Below, piece by piece: positions 1 through 7,319 of a stretch of DNA of 14,467 nt. Position numbers and translations under genes: made by a program. This DNA is from JAOUFP01 sp947085825 (GTDB lineage: Bacteria; Nitrospirota; Thermodesulfovibrionia; Thermodesulfovibrionales; UBA6898), in contig CAMTXX010000012.1 of the NCBI GenBank assembly GCA_947085825.1, positions 1-14,467 on the forward strand, read 5' to 3'. The notes under the pieces were generated by a model. It searched no databases. It was not told the origin of the DNA and saw nothing but the letters and a program-made list of their open reading frames with translations. Each line of letters opens with the position of its first letter. The stretch's first letter is position 1.

Positions 1-2
1 AG

Positions 3-122
3 GGCTTTAATAGCCTTGTTCAAGCTGCCAAGGCGCGTGCCAGAGGCTATAGGACTACTCACAATCTAATTGCAATGATCTACCTCATTGGAGGAAAACT
101 TAACTTTGGGTTACCCATTTGA
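3..122 (+). CDS. ISL3-family transposase, C-terminal fragment (5' end outside window)
   Basis: The window opens inside a coding frame whose last 39 residues run to a TGA at 120-122. They include FNSLVQAAKARARGYRT, then an N-L-I-A-M-I-Y-L-I motif, and end GKLNFGLPI. From memory this is the usual C-terminus of ISL3-family (DDE) transposases, where the 'FN..V...K..ARGYR' helix closes the catalytic domain. The catalytic acidic residues would lie upstream of the window, so I cannot say whether the enzyme is intact. The frame overlaps a spurious upstream extension of the next gene (TTG at 88), which shows that extension is not ytxH coding sequence. Family call is by recognition only. Confidence 0.8.
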   Translation, partial: GFNSLVQAAKARARGYRTTHNLIAMIYLIGGKLNFGLPI

Positions 123-128
123 AACAGC

Positions 129-134
129 GAGGAG
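129..134 (+). promoter_or_regulatory. Ribosome binding site of ytxH, lying within the IS end
   Basis: GAGGAG sits four bases before the ATG at 139. It decides the start of the YtxH gene and appears to belong to the IS terminal repeat rather than to the original leader. Confidence 0.55.
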
Positions 135-138
135 CCAT

Positions 139-336
139 ATGTTTCATGATAACAACGACAAGACCGGGACTGTACTCATTTCCTTCCTGATCGGAGGAAT
201 AATTGGCGCCGGCGTTGCTTTACTGCTTGCCCCGCAGGCAGGCAAGAAGACCAGGAAACAGATTTTGGATACGGCAGACGACGTTCGGGACTATGCCACA
301 GGATATGCAAAAAAGCTGAAAGAGAAAATATCGTAA
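139..336 (+). CDS. YtxH domain small membrane protein
   Basis: This 65-residue protein has a short polar N-terminus, one hydrophobic glycine-rich membrane segment (about residues 10-30, containing SFLIGGIIGAGVALLLAP), the A-P-Q-A-G-K-K-T-R motif right after it, and a charged C-terminal helix. That is the layout of YtxH/gas-vesicle-like stress proteins (PF12732); their biochemical role is not known. I chose the ATG at 139 because GAGGAG precedes it and the sequence upstream belongs to the transposase frame. The stop TAA (334-336) forms the first bases of the repeat that follows. The gene converges on glgB. Because the IS ends two or three bases before the ATG, its original promoter and ribosome binding site have probably been displaced. 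Confidence 0.8.
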   Translation: MFHDNNDKTGTVLISFLIGGIIGAGVALLLAPQAGKKTRKQILDTADDVRDYATGYAKKLKEKIS

Positions 337-477
337 CTACTCAGGCGGATAGACTAAAGGTAGATAGACTGAAGGTGGAAGACAAAAGCTTTCAGGAACA
401 GTACCAATAGCAGGCGCTTCTAAGCGCCTGCCTTAAGCAGAATACTTCAGCCTTCAGTCTAAATACCCGGATAGTTA
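334..477. repeat. Imperfect inverted repeat element with TAACTACTCAGG-type ends (copy 1)
   Basis: The gap between the convergent ytxH and glgB genes is filled by one imperfect palindrome. The left tip is TAACTACTCAGG (334-345); the right tip read on the minus strand is TAACTATCCGGG (477-466), 9 of 12 identical. Inside, TAGACTGAAGGTGGAAG (365-381) pairs with a minus-strand TAGACTGAAGGCTGAAG (461-445), 15 of 17 identical. Both flanking genes take their TAA stop from the element tips. A second copy of the left tip occurs at 14329-14340. Confidence 0.7.
410..431. terminator. Perfect hairpin between convergent genes, possible bidirectional terminator
   Basis: GCAGGCGCTT (410-419) and AAGCGCCTGC (422-431) are perfect complements around a two-base centre, so 9-10 GC-rich pairs can form on either strand. 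It lies at the middle of the palindromic element between ytxH and glgB. No clear U-run follows on either side, so a classical intrinsic terminator is not proven. Confidence 0.45.
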
Positions 478-2673
478 TCTGCAGGGTTTAAAATAGAGAA
501 CCGAAAGCGGCGGGAGTATTATATTGATGGAACAGGGCTTCCCGTTCCATGGTGTGTTTTCTCCATGCACACCTCCGGCATTGCCGAGATTGCTCCCCCA
601 GTATTCACGCGAATCACTGTTCAATATCTCTTTGTAATAACATTTCTCAGGCACACCGACCCTGTATGCAAATCTCGGAACAGGGGTGAAATTACATACG
701 ATAACAAGATAATCATCCTTGTTTTTGGCATATCTGATAAACGATGCGATACTGTTTTCAGCATCATGGAAGTCTATCCAGTCAAAGCCCTGATAAGAAA
801 AATCCACTTCGTATAATGCAGGCTCAGAACAATAGAGCCTGTTGAGGTCTCGGACATATTTCTGGAGCCTGTTATGTTGCCTGTATTGGGTTAGATGCCA
901 GTCCACACTCTGCTGAAAATTCCACTCATCCCACTGTCCGATCTCTCCGCCCATAAAGAGCAGTTTTTTCCCGGGATGGCCGTACATATAGCCGTAAAAA
1001 AGCCTCAGATTGGCAAACTGCTGCCACATGTCCCCCGGCATTTTATTCAGCATCGACCTTTTCCCGTGGACAACCTCATCGTGTGAAATTACAAGCACGA
1101 AGTTCTCCGTAAAGGCATACAAAAGTCCGAAGGTAAGATTGTTCTGATGATATTTCCTGTATACAGGTTCCTTTGATGCATATTCGAGCATGTCATTCAT
1201 CCAGCCCATATTCCATTTCATATCAAAGCCGAGTCCCCCGAGATAAACAGGTTTCGTCACACCAGGCCATGCTGTAGACTCCTCTGCTATGGTCAGTATT
1301 CCCGGGAAATACCGGTGGGTGACTTCATTAAAGTTCTTTATGAAATCTATCGCCTCCAGATTTTCGCGCCCGCCGTATATGTTCGGAATCCACTGACCGT
1401 CTTCTCTGGAATAATCAAGATAGAGCATGGATGCCACTGCATCCACCCGCAATCCGTCGATATGATATTTTTCGAGCCAGAAGAGCGCATTCGATGTGAG
1501 ATAATTTCTGACCTCGTTTCTGCCGTAGTTGAAAATCAATGTTCCCCAGTCAGTGTGTTCCCCCTTGCGCGGGTCCTGATGTTCATACAGGGCGGTCCCG
1601 TCAAAAAATCCAAGGCCGTGTCCGTCTTTCGGGAAATGCGCAGGAGACCAGTCAAGTATAACTCCCAGGTTATTCCGGTGACAGGCATCCACGAAATACA
1701 TAAAGTCGTCGGGAGTTCCAAACCTGCTTGTGGGCGCAAAATAACCGATTGTCTGATAGCCCCAGGATGCATCCAGAGGATGTTCGGATACCGGAAGGAG
1801 TTCTATGTGGGTATAACCCATCTGTTTTACATACTCTATCAGGGTATCGGAGAGTTCCCTGTATGTGAGAAATCTGTTCCCTTCCTCGGGAACCCTCATC
1901 CATGATCCAAGATGGACTTCGTATATTGACACAGGGGCTTCCAGCCAGTTGGTTTTAGGCCTTCTTTTCATCCACTCGTCATCACTCCAGATATACCTGT
2001 TGATATCGTATACAATTGATGCGGTCTTCGGCCTGTATTCAAAATAAAAACCATAAGGGTCGGATTTTTCAGTTTCGTAGTTGTTATATCTGGATTTTAT
2101 GTAAAACTTATAGGCCTCTCCGTTACCGATACCTGGGACAAAGATCTCCCAGATGCCGGACAGCCCAAGAGAACGCATAGGGTGTCTCCTGTTGTCCCAT
2201 TGGTTAAAATCTCCGATAACACTGACACTGCCGGCATTCGGGGCCCATACCGCGAAATGAACGCCGCTTACACCATTGATCCCGGCAACATGGGCTCCCA
2301 ATTTCTCATATTTATTGTAATGACTGCCCTCTCCTATCAGGTGCAGGTCAAAATCAGTCAGTACGCGTCCAAAGGCGTAAGGGTCTTTTCTTGCCGATAT
2401 CTCACCGCCCGGACTTCTCGTTTTTATATGATAGGGAAAGACCTTTTCCCTATCCAGCTTCAGGAGGAAAAATCCCTGTTTGTGGATCTTCTCCATGGGA
2501 TATTGCCTGCCGGTTTCATCATCCAAAATCCAGGACTCTTCAGCCTCCGGCAGAAATGCCCTCACCTCCAGACTTATCCAGGATTTTTCTTTTTTAAGAT
2601 GTATGCCGAGCACAGAGAAAGGGTCCCCGCAATTGCCTGAAACTATCTTTCTGATATTTTCCTGAAGACCCAT
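475..2673 (-). CDS. glgB: 1,4-alpha-glucan branching enzyme
   Basis: GlgB cuts an alpha-1,4 chain and re-attaches it by an alpha-1,6 bond during cytoplasmic glycogen synthesis. The 732 residues match the usual full-length form. An N1 module holds DPFSVLGIH (17-25), a CBM48 module spans about 120-215 (FAVWAPNA, GDFNQWD), the GH13 barrel about 250-620, and a C-terminal beta domain follows. GH13 signatures are intact: DWSPAHFPKD (341-350), GLRVDAVASM with nucleophile D411, AEEST with acid/base E464, and HDEVVHG with D532; their spacing equals that of E. coli D405/E458/D526. The ATG is preceded by AGAGGAA. No other glg gene is present: glgB follows ilvN by 71 bases, so it is either a read-through passenger of the ilv genes or has its own promoter, which I could not see. 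Confidence 0.97.
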   Translation of the reverse strand: MGLQENIRKIVSGNCGDPFSVLGIHLKKEKSWISLEVRAFLPEAEESWILDDETGRQYPMEKIHKQGFFLLKLDREKVFPYHIKTRSPGGEISARKDPYAFGRVLTDFDLHLIGEGSHYNKYEKLGAHVAGINGVSGVHFAVWAPNAGSVSVIGDFNQWDNRRHPMRSLGLSGIWEIFVPGIGNGEAYKFYIKSRYNNYETEKSDPYGFYFEYRPKTASIVYDINRYIWSDDEWMKRRPKTNWLEAPVSIYEVHLGSWMRVPEEGNRFLTYRELSDTLIEYVKQMGYTHIELLPVSEHPLDASWGYQTIGYFAPTSRFGTPDDFMYFVDACHRNNLGVILDWSPAHFPKDGHGLGFFDGTALYEHQDPRKGEHTDWGTLIFNYGRNEVRNYLTSNALFWLEKYHIDGLRVDAVASMLYLDYSREDGQWIPNIYGGRENLEAIDFIKNFNEVTHRYFPGILTIAEESTAWPGVTKPVYLGGLGFDMKWNMGWMNDMLEYASKEPVYRKYHQNNLTFGLLYAFTENFVLVISHDEVVHGKRSMLNKMPGDMWQQFANLRLFYGYMYGHPGKKLLFMGGEIGQWDEWNFQQSVDWHLTQYRQHNRLQKYVRDLNRLYCSEPALYEVDFSYQGFDWIDFHDAENSIASFIRYAKNKDDYLVIVCNFTPVPRFAYRVGVPEKCYYKEILNSDSREYWGSNLGNAGGVHGENTPWNGKPCSINIILPPLSVLYFKPCR

Positions 2674-2744
2674 TTACGTTCCTCTAAAGCGCAGCGGAGC
2701 ATTGAAAAGCTGCAAGATGTATTCTAATTCTGAATTGAAAACAG

Positions 2745-3233
2745 TTACTGCTTCTTTATCCCTTCACGGGCTATCGCGATCTTTCCACTTCTTACGAATT
2801 CCTTGATGCCCATAGGCCTTAAAAGCTCTACAATGGCAGCGATCTTTTTCTCATCACCGGTAATCTCTATGGTGTATGTTTTCTGGCTCGAATCAACCAC
2901 CCTGCCGCGGAATATCTCGGCAAGTCTCAGGACTTCTGCCTTGTCTTCAGGCCGTGGGGCAACTTTTATCAAAACCATTTCACGTTCAACATGGTCGAGT
3001 TCAGTCATATCCACGACTTTAATGATGTCGACAAGCTTATTTAACTGCTTGTTTATCTGTTCGATTATCCAGTCATCCCCACTGGTAACAATCGTCATTA
3101 TCGAAATATTGGGATCAATGGTCTCTCCCACTGAAAGGCTCTCGATATTATACCCCCTTCCGCTGAACAGGCCGGAAATTCTGGAAAGCACACCGGATTT
3201 ATTTTCAACAAGCACTGATATTGTATGTCTCAT
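2745..3233 (-). CDS. ilvN: Acetohydroxyacid synthase small (regulatory) subunit
   Basis: IlvN (IlvH) binds the IlvB catalytic subunit, raises its activity and gives feedback inhibition by valine. The 162 residues are typical. An N-terminal ACT domain (about 2-78) starts with RHTISVLVENKSGVLSRISG and holds the glycine-rich F-S-G-R-G-Y-N-I-E-S-L turn; the C-terminal ALS_ss_C domain (about 82-158) includes ELDHVEREMVLIKV and the closing SGKIAIAREG. GAGGAG lies four to five bases before the ATG. The gene follows ilvB after 91 bases that carry heptad repeats, a looser spacing than is usual for ilvBN. In many relatives ilvC comes next; here glgB does. Confidence 0.96.
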   Translation of the reverse strand: MRHTISVLVENKSGVLSRISGLFSGRGYNIESLSVGETIDPNISIMTIVTSGDDWIIEQINKQLNKLVDIIKVVDMTELDHVEREMVLIKVAPRPEDKAEVLRLAEIFRGRVVDSSQKTYTIEITGDEKKIAAIVELLRPMGIKEFVRSGKIAIAREGIKKQ

Positions 3234-3253
3234 AACTCTCCTCTTTTTATACG

Positions 3254-3321
3254 TAATGAGTGATCAGTAATGAGTGATGAGAAAAGGCGGAATCTCTTCG
3301 CATCACTCTTCATACATCACT
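3254..3321. repeat. Tandem heptanucleotide repeats in inverted arrangement
   Basis: Four 7-base units at 3254-3281 read TAATGAG, TGATCAG, TAATGAG, TGATGAG. Three more at 3301-3321 read CATCACT, CTTCATA, CATCACT, that is, the same TGATGAG-like words on the other strand. The two arrays can pair through GTGATG (3274-3279) and CATCAC (3301-3306). They fill the ilvB-ilvN spacer. The same heptad style (TRATGGG) reappears inside hemH at 10059-10090. Confidence 0.75.
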
Positions 3322-3324
3322 ATA

Positions 3325-5061
3325 TTATTTGACTGCCTTGAGTTTCTTCTCTGTTTTTTTCTTTTCTTCCAGAAAAAGCATCTCATCAATCGCTGCTCCT
3401 GCAGGCACCATGGGATAAACCTTTTCCTGCCAGTCTATTACAAAGTCCATAAATACCGGCCTTTTTATGCTGAAGGCCTCTTTTAAAACAGGTTCGACCT
3501 CGGAACGTTTTGTTGCCCGCAAGCCTACCGCATTATATGCCTCTGCGACCTTTACAAAGTCAGGCAAGCTATCATTAAGTCTTGTATGGGAATATCTCTC
3601 CTGAAAGAAAAGCTCCTGCCATTGTCTGACCATCCCGAGAAAGCCGTTGTTCAATATTGCGACTTTCACCGGAAGTTTGTTAATAACAGCCGTGGCAAGT
3701 TCCTGTATGTTCATCTGGATGCTGCCGTCACCGGCTATGTCAATTACAAGCTTGTTCGGAAAAGCCAACTGAGCGCCTAGCGCGGCAGGGAAACCGTACC
3801 CCATCGTGCCGAGACCGCCGGAAGTAAGGAAGGTACGCGGCTTGTCGTATTTAAAAAACTGGCAAGCCCACATCTGGTTCTGTCCGACTTCAGTAGTAAT
3901 TATCGCATCGCCTTTAGTAAGTTCGTAGATCTTTTCGATAACATACTGAGGCTTGATAATATCGGTTTCTCTGTCATAGGTCATGGGCCTCTCGGCCTTC
4001 CATTCAGTGATCTGTTTCAGCCAGGCCTTTCTCACCTCGTGCCAGATCTCTGTTGCATCATCCTTTAGAACCTTGTTCAATATGGTGAGGACCTTTTTGA
4101 CATCACCGACAATAGGCACATCAACCCGGACGTTCTTTCGGATCGAGGTCGGGTCTATATCAATATGAATAATTTTTGCATGAGGCGCAAAGGCGCTTAT
4201 CTTTCCTGTTACCCTGTCATCAAAACGCATTCCGATTGCTACAAGAAGGTCTGACTCCTGTATAGACTTGTTCGCATAATAGGTGCCATGCATACCGGGC
4301 ATACCGAGAGAGAGCTTGTGAGACCCTGGAAAACCTCCGAGCCCCATGAGTGTCATGGTAACAGGCACATCAGCATACTCCGCGAGTTCCTTTAATTCTC
4401 TGGACGCACCCGACAATATAACCCCTCCACCTGCAATGATCACCGGCTTCTTTGCCTTGGCGATCATATGCGCAGCCTGGGTTATCATGTACTTATTCCC
4501 TTCATAGGTCGGGTTATAGCTCCTTAACTTGATGTTCTCAGGCCATACAAATTCAGTTTTCCCTGTAGTAACATCTTTGGGGATGTCAATCAGCACAGGG
4601 CCGGGACGACCTGTTGTAGCTATGTAAAAGGCCTCCTTGACAACATAAGCAAGGTCTTTTACATCCTTTACGAGGAAATTATATTTTGTGCAGGGTCTTG
4701 TAATGCCGACAATATCCGCTTCCTGAAAGGCATCGTTTCCTATCAGCATGGTGGGGACTTGACCGGTGAATACCACAAGCGGTATCGAGTCCATATACGC
4801 GGTTGCTATGCCGGTGACCGTATTGGTGGCGCCGGGGCCTGAGGTGACCAGGACTACGCCCGGTTTTCCGGTTGCCCTCGCATAACCGTCTGCGGCATGG
4901 ACCGCGCCCTGCTCGTGCCTTGTAAGGATCAACTGAAGGTCTTTTTCATCATGCAGGTGATCAAATATATTCAGCACAACTCCACCGGGATATCCGAATA
5001 TATGCTTTACTCCTTCTTTTTTAAGAGACTCTATGAAGATTTCCGCGCCTGTTATTTTCAT
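3325..5061 (-). CDS. ilvB: Acetohydroxyacid (acetolactate) synthase large subunit
   Basis: This ThDP enzyme condenses two pyruvates to acetolactate, or pyruvate with 2-oxobutyrate to acetohydroxybutyrate: the first common step to valine, leucine and isoleucine. The 578 residues cover the full family length. The N-terminal ThDP domain has catalytic E50 in RHEQGAVHAADGYAR; the central FAD-binding domain spans about 190-350 (GMRFDDRVTGK near 278-287); the C-terminal ThDP/Mg site has GDGS (444-447) and N471-N472 in NNGFLGMVRQWQ. That last motif marks a biosynthetic synthase rather than a catabolic AlsS. The C-terminus is lysine-rich (EKKKTEKKLKAVK). GGAGGAG lies nine bases before the ATG, and a candidate promoter sits about 55 bases upstream of the start. 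Confidence 0.97.
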   Translation of the reverse strand: MKITGAEIFIESLKKEGVKHIFGYPGGVVLNIFDHLHDEKDLQLILTRHEQGAVHAADGYARATGKPGVVLVTSGPGATNTVTGIATAYMDSIPLVVFTGQVPTMLIGNDAFQEADIVGITRPCTKYNFLVKDVKDLAYVVKEAFYIATTGRPGPVLIDIPKDVTTGKTEFVWPENIKLRSYNPTYEGNKYMITQAAHMIAKAKKPVIIAGGGVILSGASRELKELAEYADVPVTMTLMGLGGFPGSHKLSLGMPGMHGTYYANKSIQESDLLVAIGMRFDDRVTGKISAFAPHAKIIHIDIDPTSIRKNVRVDVPIVGDVKKVLTILNKVLKDDATEIWHEVRKAWLKQITEWKAERPMTYDRETDIIKPQYVIEKIYELTKGDAIITTEVGQNQMWACQFFKYDKPRTFLTSGGLGTMGYGFPAALGAQLAFPNKLVIDIAGDGSIQMNIQELATAVINKLPVKVAILNNGFLGMVRQWQELFFQERYSHTRLNDSLPDFVKVAEAYNAVGLRATKRSEVEPVLKEAFSIKRPVFMDFVIDWQEKVYPMVPAGAAIDEMLFLEEKKKTEKKLKAVK

Positions 5062-5114
5062 GTCTTCTCACTCCTCCGAGAGCTGCCTGTGCAGCCCGAA
5101 TCCGATTTTCAACT

Positions 5115-5140
5115 ATTTTACCACATAGGCATAATTTCAA
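5115..5140 (-). promoter_or_regulatory. Candidate promoter for ilvB-ilvN
   Basis: On the minus strand TAAAAT (5120-5115) is preceded by TG plus one base, an extended -10 motif. TTGAAA (5140-5135) lies 14 bases upstream, shorter than the usual 17, so the extended -10 would have to do most of the work. Transcription would start near 5108, leaving a leader of about 47 bases before ilvB. This is pattern recognition only. Confidence 0.35.
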
Positions 5141-5181
5141 TAAAATGGAACATTGAGTTATGCCGACAAAAAAAGATAAAA

Positions 5182-5308
5182 CGTAATAGTTCACCGCAGA
5201 GACGCAAAGACGCAGAGAAAATGAAGCTGCACCAATTATCTTTTCTGTTATTTGATTAATTTCCATACTCAGTGCCTCTGCGTCTCTGCGGTTAGCTGAA
5301 CTTTTACG
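5182..5308. repeat. Inverted repeat built of CGCAGAGA octamers, in the ilvD-ilvB gap
   Basis: The left arm (5182-5217) contains CGCAGAGA, CGCAAAGA, CGCAGAGA in tandem, preceded by GTTCAC. The right arm (5275-5308) carries the complementary CTCTGCGTCTCTGCGG followed, after a four-base insertion (TAGC), by TGAAC and TTTACG. The arms enclose about 57 bases of unremarkable AT-rich sequence. From memory, GTTCACCGCAGAGACGCAGAG-like words are scattered through intergenic DNA of many environmental bacteria. The element lies upstream of the candidate ilvB promoter and just downstream of the ilvD stop. Confidence 0.7.
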
Positions 5309-5315
5309 ATAAAAC

Positions 5316-6965
5316 TTATTTCATGATGGCGCCTTCGTCGGCTGAACTTACAAATCTGACATATCTTGCAAGATACCCCTTCCTGATTTTAGGGAGCGGT
5401 TTTTTCCATGACTGCAACCTCTGTTTTATCTCCTGAGCAGTAAGCTCGACATTCAGCTTTCTTCCCGGAATATCAATATTGATAATGTCTCCATTATTAA
5501 TGACCGCAAGAGGTCCGCCTTCCATGGCCTCAGGTGAAATATGGCCGATGCATGGCCCTCTTGTTCCTCCTGAAAACCTGCCGTCCGTAATAAGCGCTAC
5601 ATCACTCAACCCCATGCCGGCTATCGCTGCGGTTGGGGAAAGCATCTCCCGCATTCCAGGGCCGCCCTTAGGACCTTCATACCGGATTACAACAACATTG
5701 CCGGATTTAATCTGCCCGGCAAGGATGGCCTTCATTGCATCTTCCTCAGAATTAAATACTGTTGCCGTTCCCTTAAACCGCATCATAGCCTCAGTGACTG
5801 CGGACTGTTTAATAACAGCCCCTCCCGGAGCTATATTACCTTTTAAAATCGCGATACCGCCTTCTTTATGATGGGCTTTTTGCAAAGGCCTTATTACTTC
5901 ATCATTGAAAACTTCCGCTGCACCGGCTATCTGAAATATAGTCTTTCCACTGACTGTTATATTATTCTTTAACTTGACCTTTAACCTTTTCAGTACCGCA
6001 GGGATTCCCCCGGCATAGTCCAGATCTTCCATATAGTTCGGACCTCCAGGCAGCATATTGGCTATATGAGGGGTCGTCCTGGCCAGCCTGTCGAAGGTCT
6101 CAAGCGGTAATTTAAGGCCTGCGTCGCTTGCAATGGCAAGGATATGAAGTACCGTATTGGTGGACCCCCCCAGTGCAAGGTCAACCCTGATCGCATTTTC
6201 AAATGCCTTCATGTTCATAATCTTTCGCGGAGTAATATTCTTTTTGACCAGTTCAACGACACTTTTGCCGCTCTCAAACGCAATCCTCCGCTTCCTGGAT
6301 GAAACAGCAAGGGCAGTAGCACAGCCTTCAAGGCTCATCCCAAGGGCCTCGGTAATGCAGGCCATGGTATTTGCCGTATACATACCCTGGCATGAACCTC
6401 CTCCCGGACATGCGCACATTTCAAGAGCGTCCAGTTCTTCCTTTTTGATGAGCCCTTTTTTAAATTTACCGACAGCCTCGAAGGTATCACTGGTAAGGTT
6501 GAGTCTCCTCCCTTTGTAATGACCTGATAACATCGGCCCTGCGGTGACTACTACTGAAGGGATATTCAGCCTTCCCGCAGCCATCAGCATGCCGGGGGTA
6601 ATTTTATCGCAGTTGGTAAGCAGGACAAGCCCGTCAAGACGATGGGCCTCGGCAACGGTTTCGATCATATCTGCTATCAGTTCCCGTGACGGAAGAGAAT
6701 AATGCATGCCGATATGTCCCATAGAGATTCCGTCACAGATGCCGGGGATACCGAAAAAGAAAGGATAGCCGCCTCCTGTATGCACCCCTTTTTCAATAAA
6801 CCGTTCCAGGTCTCTCATGCCTATATGGCCCGGGATCAGGTCAGTAAAACTCGTGGCTACGCCGATAAACGGCTTTCCCATCTCTGACTTTGGGATGCCG
6901 GTCGCATAAAGGAGCGCCCGGTGGGGAAGACGCTCGATCCCTTCTTTTATGGTCTTGCTTCTCAT
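5316..6965 (-). CDS. ilvD: Dihydroxyacid dehydratase
   Basis: IlvD removes water from 2,3-dihydroxy-isovalerate or -methylvalerate to give the 2-oxo acids of valine and isoleucine synthesis, using an Fe-S cluster and Mg2+. The 549 residues are a normal length for the shorter family members. Visible are C77-D78 in ICDGI, TNCDK (C119, D120, carbamylated-lysine position K121), CPGGGSCQGMYTANT with C192, and the catalytic serine loop DGRFSGGTRG (S465). At the third cluster position of the plant-type [2Fe-2S] enzymes there is glycine (G46 in LIPGH), as I recall for E. coli IlvD, which points to an oxygen-labile [4Fe-4S] type. GAGGAGG lies eight bases before the ATG. The gene is 117 bases from the DUF465 gene upstream and 254 from ilvB downstream. 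Confidence 0.96.
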   Translation of the reverse strand: MRSKTIKEGIERLPHRALLYATGIPKSEMGKPFIGVATSFTDLIPGHIGMRDLERFIEKGVHTGGGYPFFFGIPGICDGISMGHIGMHYSLPSRELIADMIETVAEAHRLDGLVLLTNCDKITPGMLMAAGRLNIPSVVVTAGPMLSGHYKGRRLNLTSDTFEAVGKFKKGLIKKEELDALEMCACPGGGSCQGMYTANTMACITEALGMSLEGCATALAVSSRKRRIAFESGKSVVELVKKNITPRKIMNMKAFENAIRVDLALGGSTNTVLHILAIASDAGLKLPLETFDRLARTTPHIANMLPGGPNYMEDLDYAGGIPAVLKRLKVKLKNNITVSGKTIFQIAGAAEVFNDEVIRPLQKAHHKEGGIAILKGNIAPGGAVIKQSAVTEAMMRFKGTATVFNSEEDAMKAILAGQIKSGNVVVIRYEGPKGGPGMREMLSPTAAIAGMGLSDVALITDGRFSGGTRGPCIGHISPEAMEGGPLAVINNGDIINIDIPGRKLNVELTAQEIKQRLQSWKKPLPKIRKGYLARYVRFVSSADEGAIMK

Positions 6966-7082
6966 GCTGTAAACCTCCTCAAGTATGAACGCTAAAAGTG
7001 AATTACGATAGAAATTGGCGATAAAACTTCACTGCTGAAGTATATTGCTTCAGGTCATTGCTGCCCGGCCATCTGTTATCTC

Positions 7083-7307
7083 TTACTGGTTGGTTTGCTT
7101 AAACTGCCGTATCATTTCAGCCATCATATCTTTTTTCAGGAGTTTCTGCTTCTGCATTTTTTTTCTTTCTACTTCTTCTTCAGGAGTAAAATACACTTTT
7201 TTATCTGTCTCTGCCAGCAGTATGTCCAACTTATGGTGCTCTTCGCTTATTTTCCTGAACTCGTCGTTTTCCCTCAGCATTTTTTCAATTATCTCATGTT
7301 CTTTCAA
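7083..7307 (-). CDS. DUF465 (YdcH-like) small coiled-coil protein
   Basis: The 74 residues form a highly charged, all-helical protein with the DUF465 (PF04325) pattern: an E-x-x-E-F-R-K-I-S-E-E-H-H-K-L-D segment (15-28), a short turn with FTPEEE (40-45), then a basic helix with KKMQKQKLLKKDMM (49-62). The function of the family is unknown. Starts considered: the TTG at 7307, which gives the family's usual N-terminus and has GGGGGA seven bases upstream; an in-frame TAG lies just above it. It begins 12 bases after the cyclophilin stop, so it is probably co-transcribed and perhaps translationally coupled to it. Confidence 0.85.
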   Translation of the reverse strand: MKEHEIIEKMLRENDEFRKISEEHHKLDILLAETDKKVYFTPEEEVERKKMQKQKLLKKDMMAEMIRQFKQTNQ

Positions 7308-7319
7308 AGCTGTGTCCCC

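Larger units (their letters stand above)
1..136 (+). mobile_element. 3' end of an ISL3-like insertion sequence with probable right terminal inverted repeat at 121-136
   Basis: The transposase stop is followed at once by GAAACAGCGAGGAGCC (121-136). Its reverse complement begins GGCTCCTCGCTGTTTC, which resembles the GGCTCTTCGC-type tips I associate with ISL3 elements, so I place the IS boundary at 136/137. ISL3 elements usually make 8-bp target duplications; the expected one here would be ATATGTTT (137-144). The left end is outside the window, so neither the paired repeat nor the duplication can be confirmed. Confidence 0.6.

Noticed and set aside
88..138. A TTG start at 88 that would lengthen the YtxH protein by 17 residues
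   Set aside because: The added stretch overlaps the transposase frame and IS end, has no suitable upstream site, and is not YtxH-like; ATG 139 has GAGGAG in place.
1315..1905. Open + strand frame of 196 codons opposite glgB
   Set aside because: It lies wholly antisense to a strongly conserved gene, shows no recognisable domain and mirrors the codon pattern of glgB.
3254..3321. Short repeats considered as a CRISPR array
   Set aside because: The units are 7 bases in direct tandem without spacers; no CRISPR-length repeats or cas genes are present.
6966..7082. Leader upstream of ilvD considered for a riboswitch, T-box or attenuator
   Set aside because: Only 117 bases, with one weak CTGAAG/CTTCAG stem; no T-box motif, leader peptide rich in Ile/Val/Leu codons, or terminator was seen.
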